Positions 63,507 through 64,000 of a stretch of DNA of 64,000 nucleotides are shown one piece after another (within the stretch, counting starts at the first letter, position 1; the number at the start of each line of letters is the position of its first letter). The DNA lies in assembly GCF_019884785.1 (NCBI RefSeq), contig NZ_CP082326.1, positions 62,001 to 126,000 of the forward strand. The letters run 5' to 3'. This DNA comes from Crassaminicella profunda. GTDB lineage: Bacteria; Bacillota; Clostridia; Peptostreptococcales; Thermotaleaceae. The notes beneath the pieces are model-generated. The model saw only the letters and a list, made by a program, of their open reading frames with translations, did no database searches and was not told the origin of the DNA. The position numbers and the translations under genes were made by a program.

Positions 63507-64000
63507 ATGAATAAGATAGACATCAATTATCAAAATTATGATAAAGTCTTTAAAGATGCACTTAGTATATTTCATAATAAGGCATTAGATTTTTTGAATC
63601 TACATATGCCTAAAATAGAAAGATTCATTGAAACGGAATTTTCAGAGATTGAGACAAAAGAAAACAGAATGGATTTAAATTTTTTGTTAGAGGATGGAAG
63701 TATTCTTCATTTAGAGGAAGAAGTAGATTTATCGAAAAAAGATTTGATTCGTTTTGCAAATTATGATTTAAAATTATTTAATAGATATGAAAAGAATATT
63801 AAAACAATCGTTTTATGTATTAATAAAGTCAATTATGAGAATGCATATTTTGATATAGGAGCTATGAAATATGAAACTGTAGTTGTTGATTTATCTCAAA
63901 TAGATGGTGATGCAAAAATAGAAGAGATTAAATCTAAGATTGCGAATAATGAAGAGGTCAACGAATTAGAATTGATATTTATACCCCTAATGGGAAGTAA
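63507..64000 (+). CDS. Rpn/PD-(D/E)XK-like nuclease, cut by window end
   Basis: ATG 63507 behind GCAAAGGAG opens a frame with no stop before base 64000 (164 codons seen). YDKVFKDALSIFHNKALDFL and RMDLNFLLEDGSILHLEEEV, with the D...ExE pattern, resemble PD-(D/E)XK proteins of the Rpn/transposase type. It differs from the Rpn gene at 59932. The C-terminal part lies outside the window. Confidence 0.75.
   Translation, partial: MNKIDINYQNYDKVFKDALSIFHNKALDFLNLHMPKIERFIETEFSEIETKENRMDLNFLLEDGSILHLEEEVDLSKKDLIRFANYDLKLFNRYEKNIKTIVLCINKVNYENAYFDIGAMKYETVVVDLSQIDGDAKIEEIKSKIANNEEVNELELIFIPLMGS

Overview
The window looks like a chromosomal segment of a low-GC, spore-forming, flagellated anaerobic clostridium (Peptostreptococcales or Clostridiales type). 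The evidence is strong AT bias, AGGAGG-type ribosome sites with many GTG/TTG starts, the sporulation genes spoIID, spoIIQ and spoIIID, flagellar rod genes behind a sigma-D-like promoter, an F-type ATP synthase with the Na+-binding c-subunit signature, and fermentation-type CoA-transferase genes. Nothing in the sequence fixes genus or species.

Region 1 (1-9.2 kb) starts with the end of upp, then comEB, a tagO/wecA-type transferase and wecB. A metabolic block follows: a DUF3870-like protein, a dicarboxylate/amino-acid symporter, a class-III aminotransferase, a beta-keto acid cleavage enzyme (BKACE/Kce family) and a two-subunit CoA-transferase. The block sits between wecB and the ATP synthase operon and reads as an uptake, transamination, keto-acid cleavage and CoA-transfer route for an unidentified amino acid.

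Region 2 (9.4-17.6 kb) is a complete ATP synthase operon with two AtpI/AtpZ-type genes. It has two c-subunit genes: a normal single hairpin with Q32/E65/T66, and a 267-residue three-hairpin form in which only the first hairpin keeps the ion-binding glutamate.

Region 3 (17.7-27.4 kb) follows the Bacillus-like order yueI-type gene, ywmB, murA, spoIID, spoIIQ, spoIIID, mbl, flhO, flhP, flgJ-like, fabZ. Two oddities are spoIIID on the opposite strand and a 106-bp palindrome behind mbl.

Region 4 (27.5-52 kb, with functions continuing at 55.3-58.1 kb) is a surface-polysaccharide locus: chain-length regulator, O-antigen ligase-like protein with TPRs, bacillosamine-type sugar genes, initiating sugar transferase, several glycosyltransferases, Wzx flippase, Wzy-like polymerase, nucleotide-sugar dehydrogenase, two iron-sulfur F420-dehydrogenase-beta-like proteins, CapK-like ligase, galE, a PglF/CapD-like dehydratase and galU. 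The stretch from about 34 to 51 kb appears more AT-rich than the housekeeping genes.

Region 5 (52.2-64 kb) is the most unusual. Short gene cassettes and gene fragments are separated by at least ten related repeats. Most repeats carry a head close to GGTGCCTGTCACTTAACTT followed by one of three terminator-like hairpin tails. The cassettes are two near-identical Phd/RelE-type toxin-antitoxin modules, an IS200-like REP-associated tyrosine transposase, a RelA/SpoT-domain gene with an in-frame TAG plus a small partner, a truncated phosphoglucomutase, Rpn-type nucleases, a HepT/nucleotidyltransferase pair and a stand-alone DnaA N-domain protein. Fragments of vanZ and galU also occur. I read this as a repeat-bounded accessory cassette array next to its probable transposase. 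That reading is an inference from layout.
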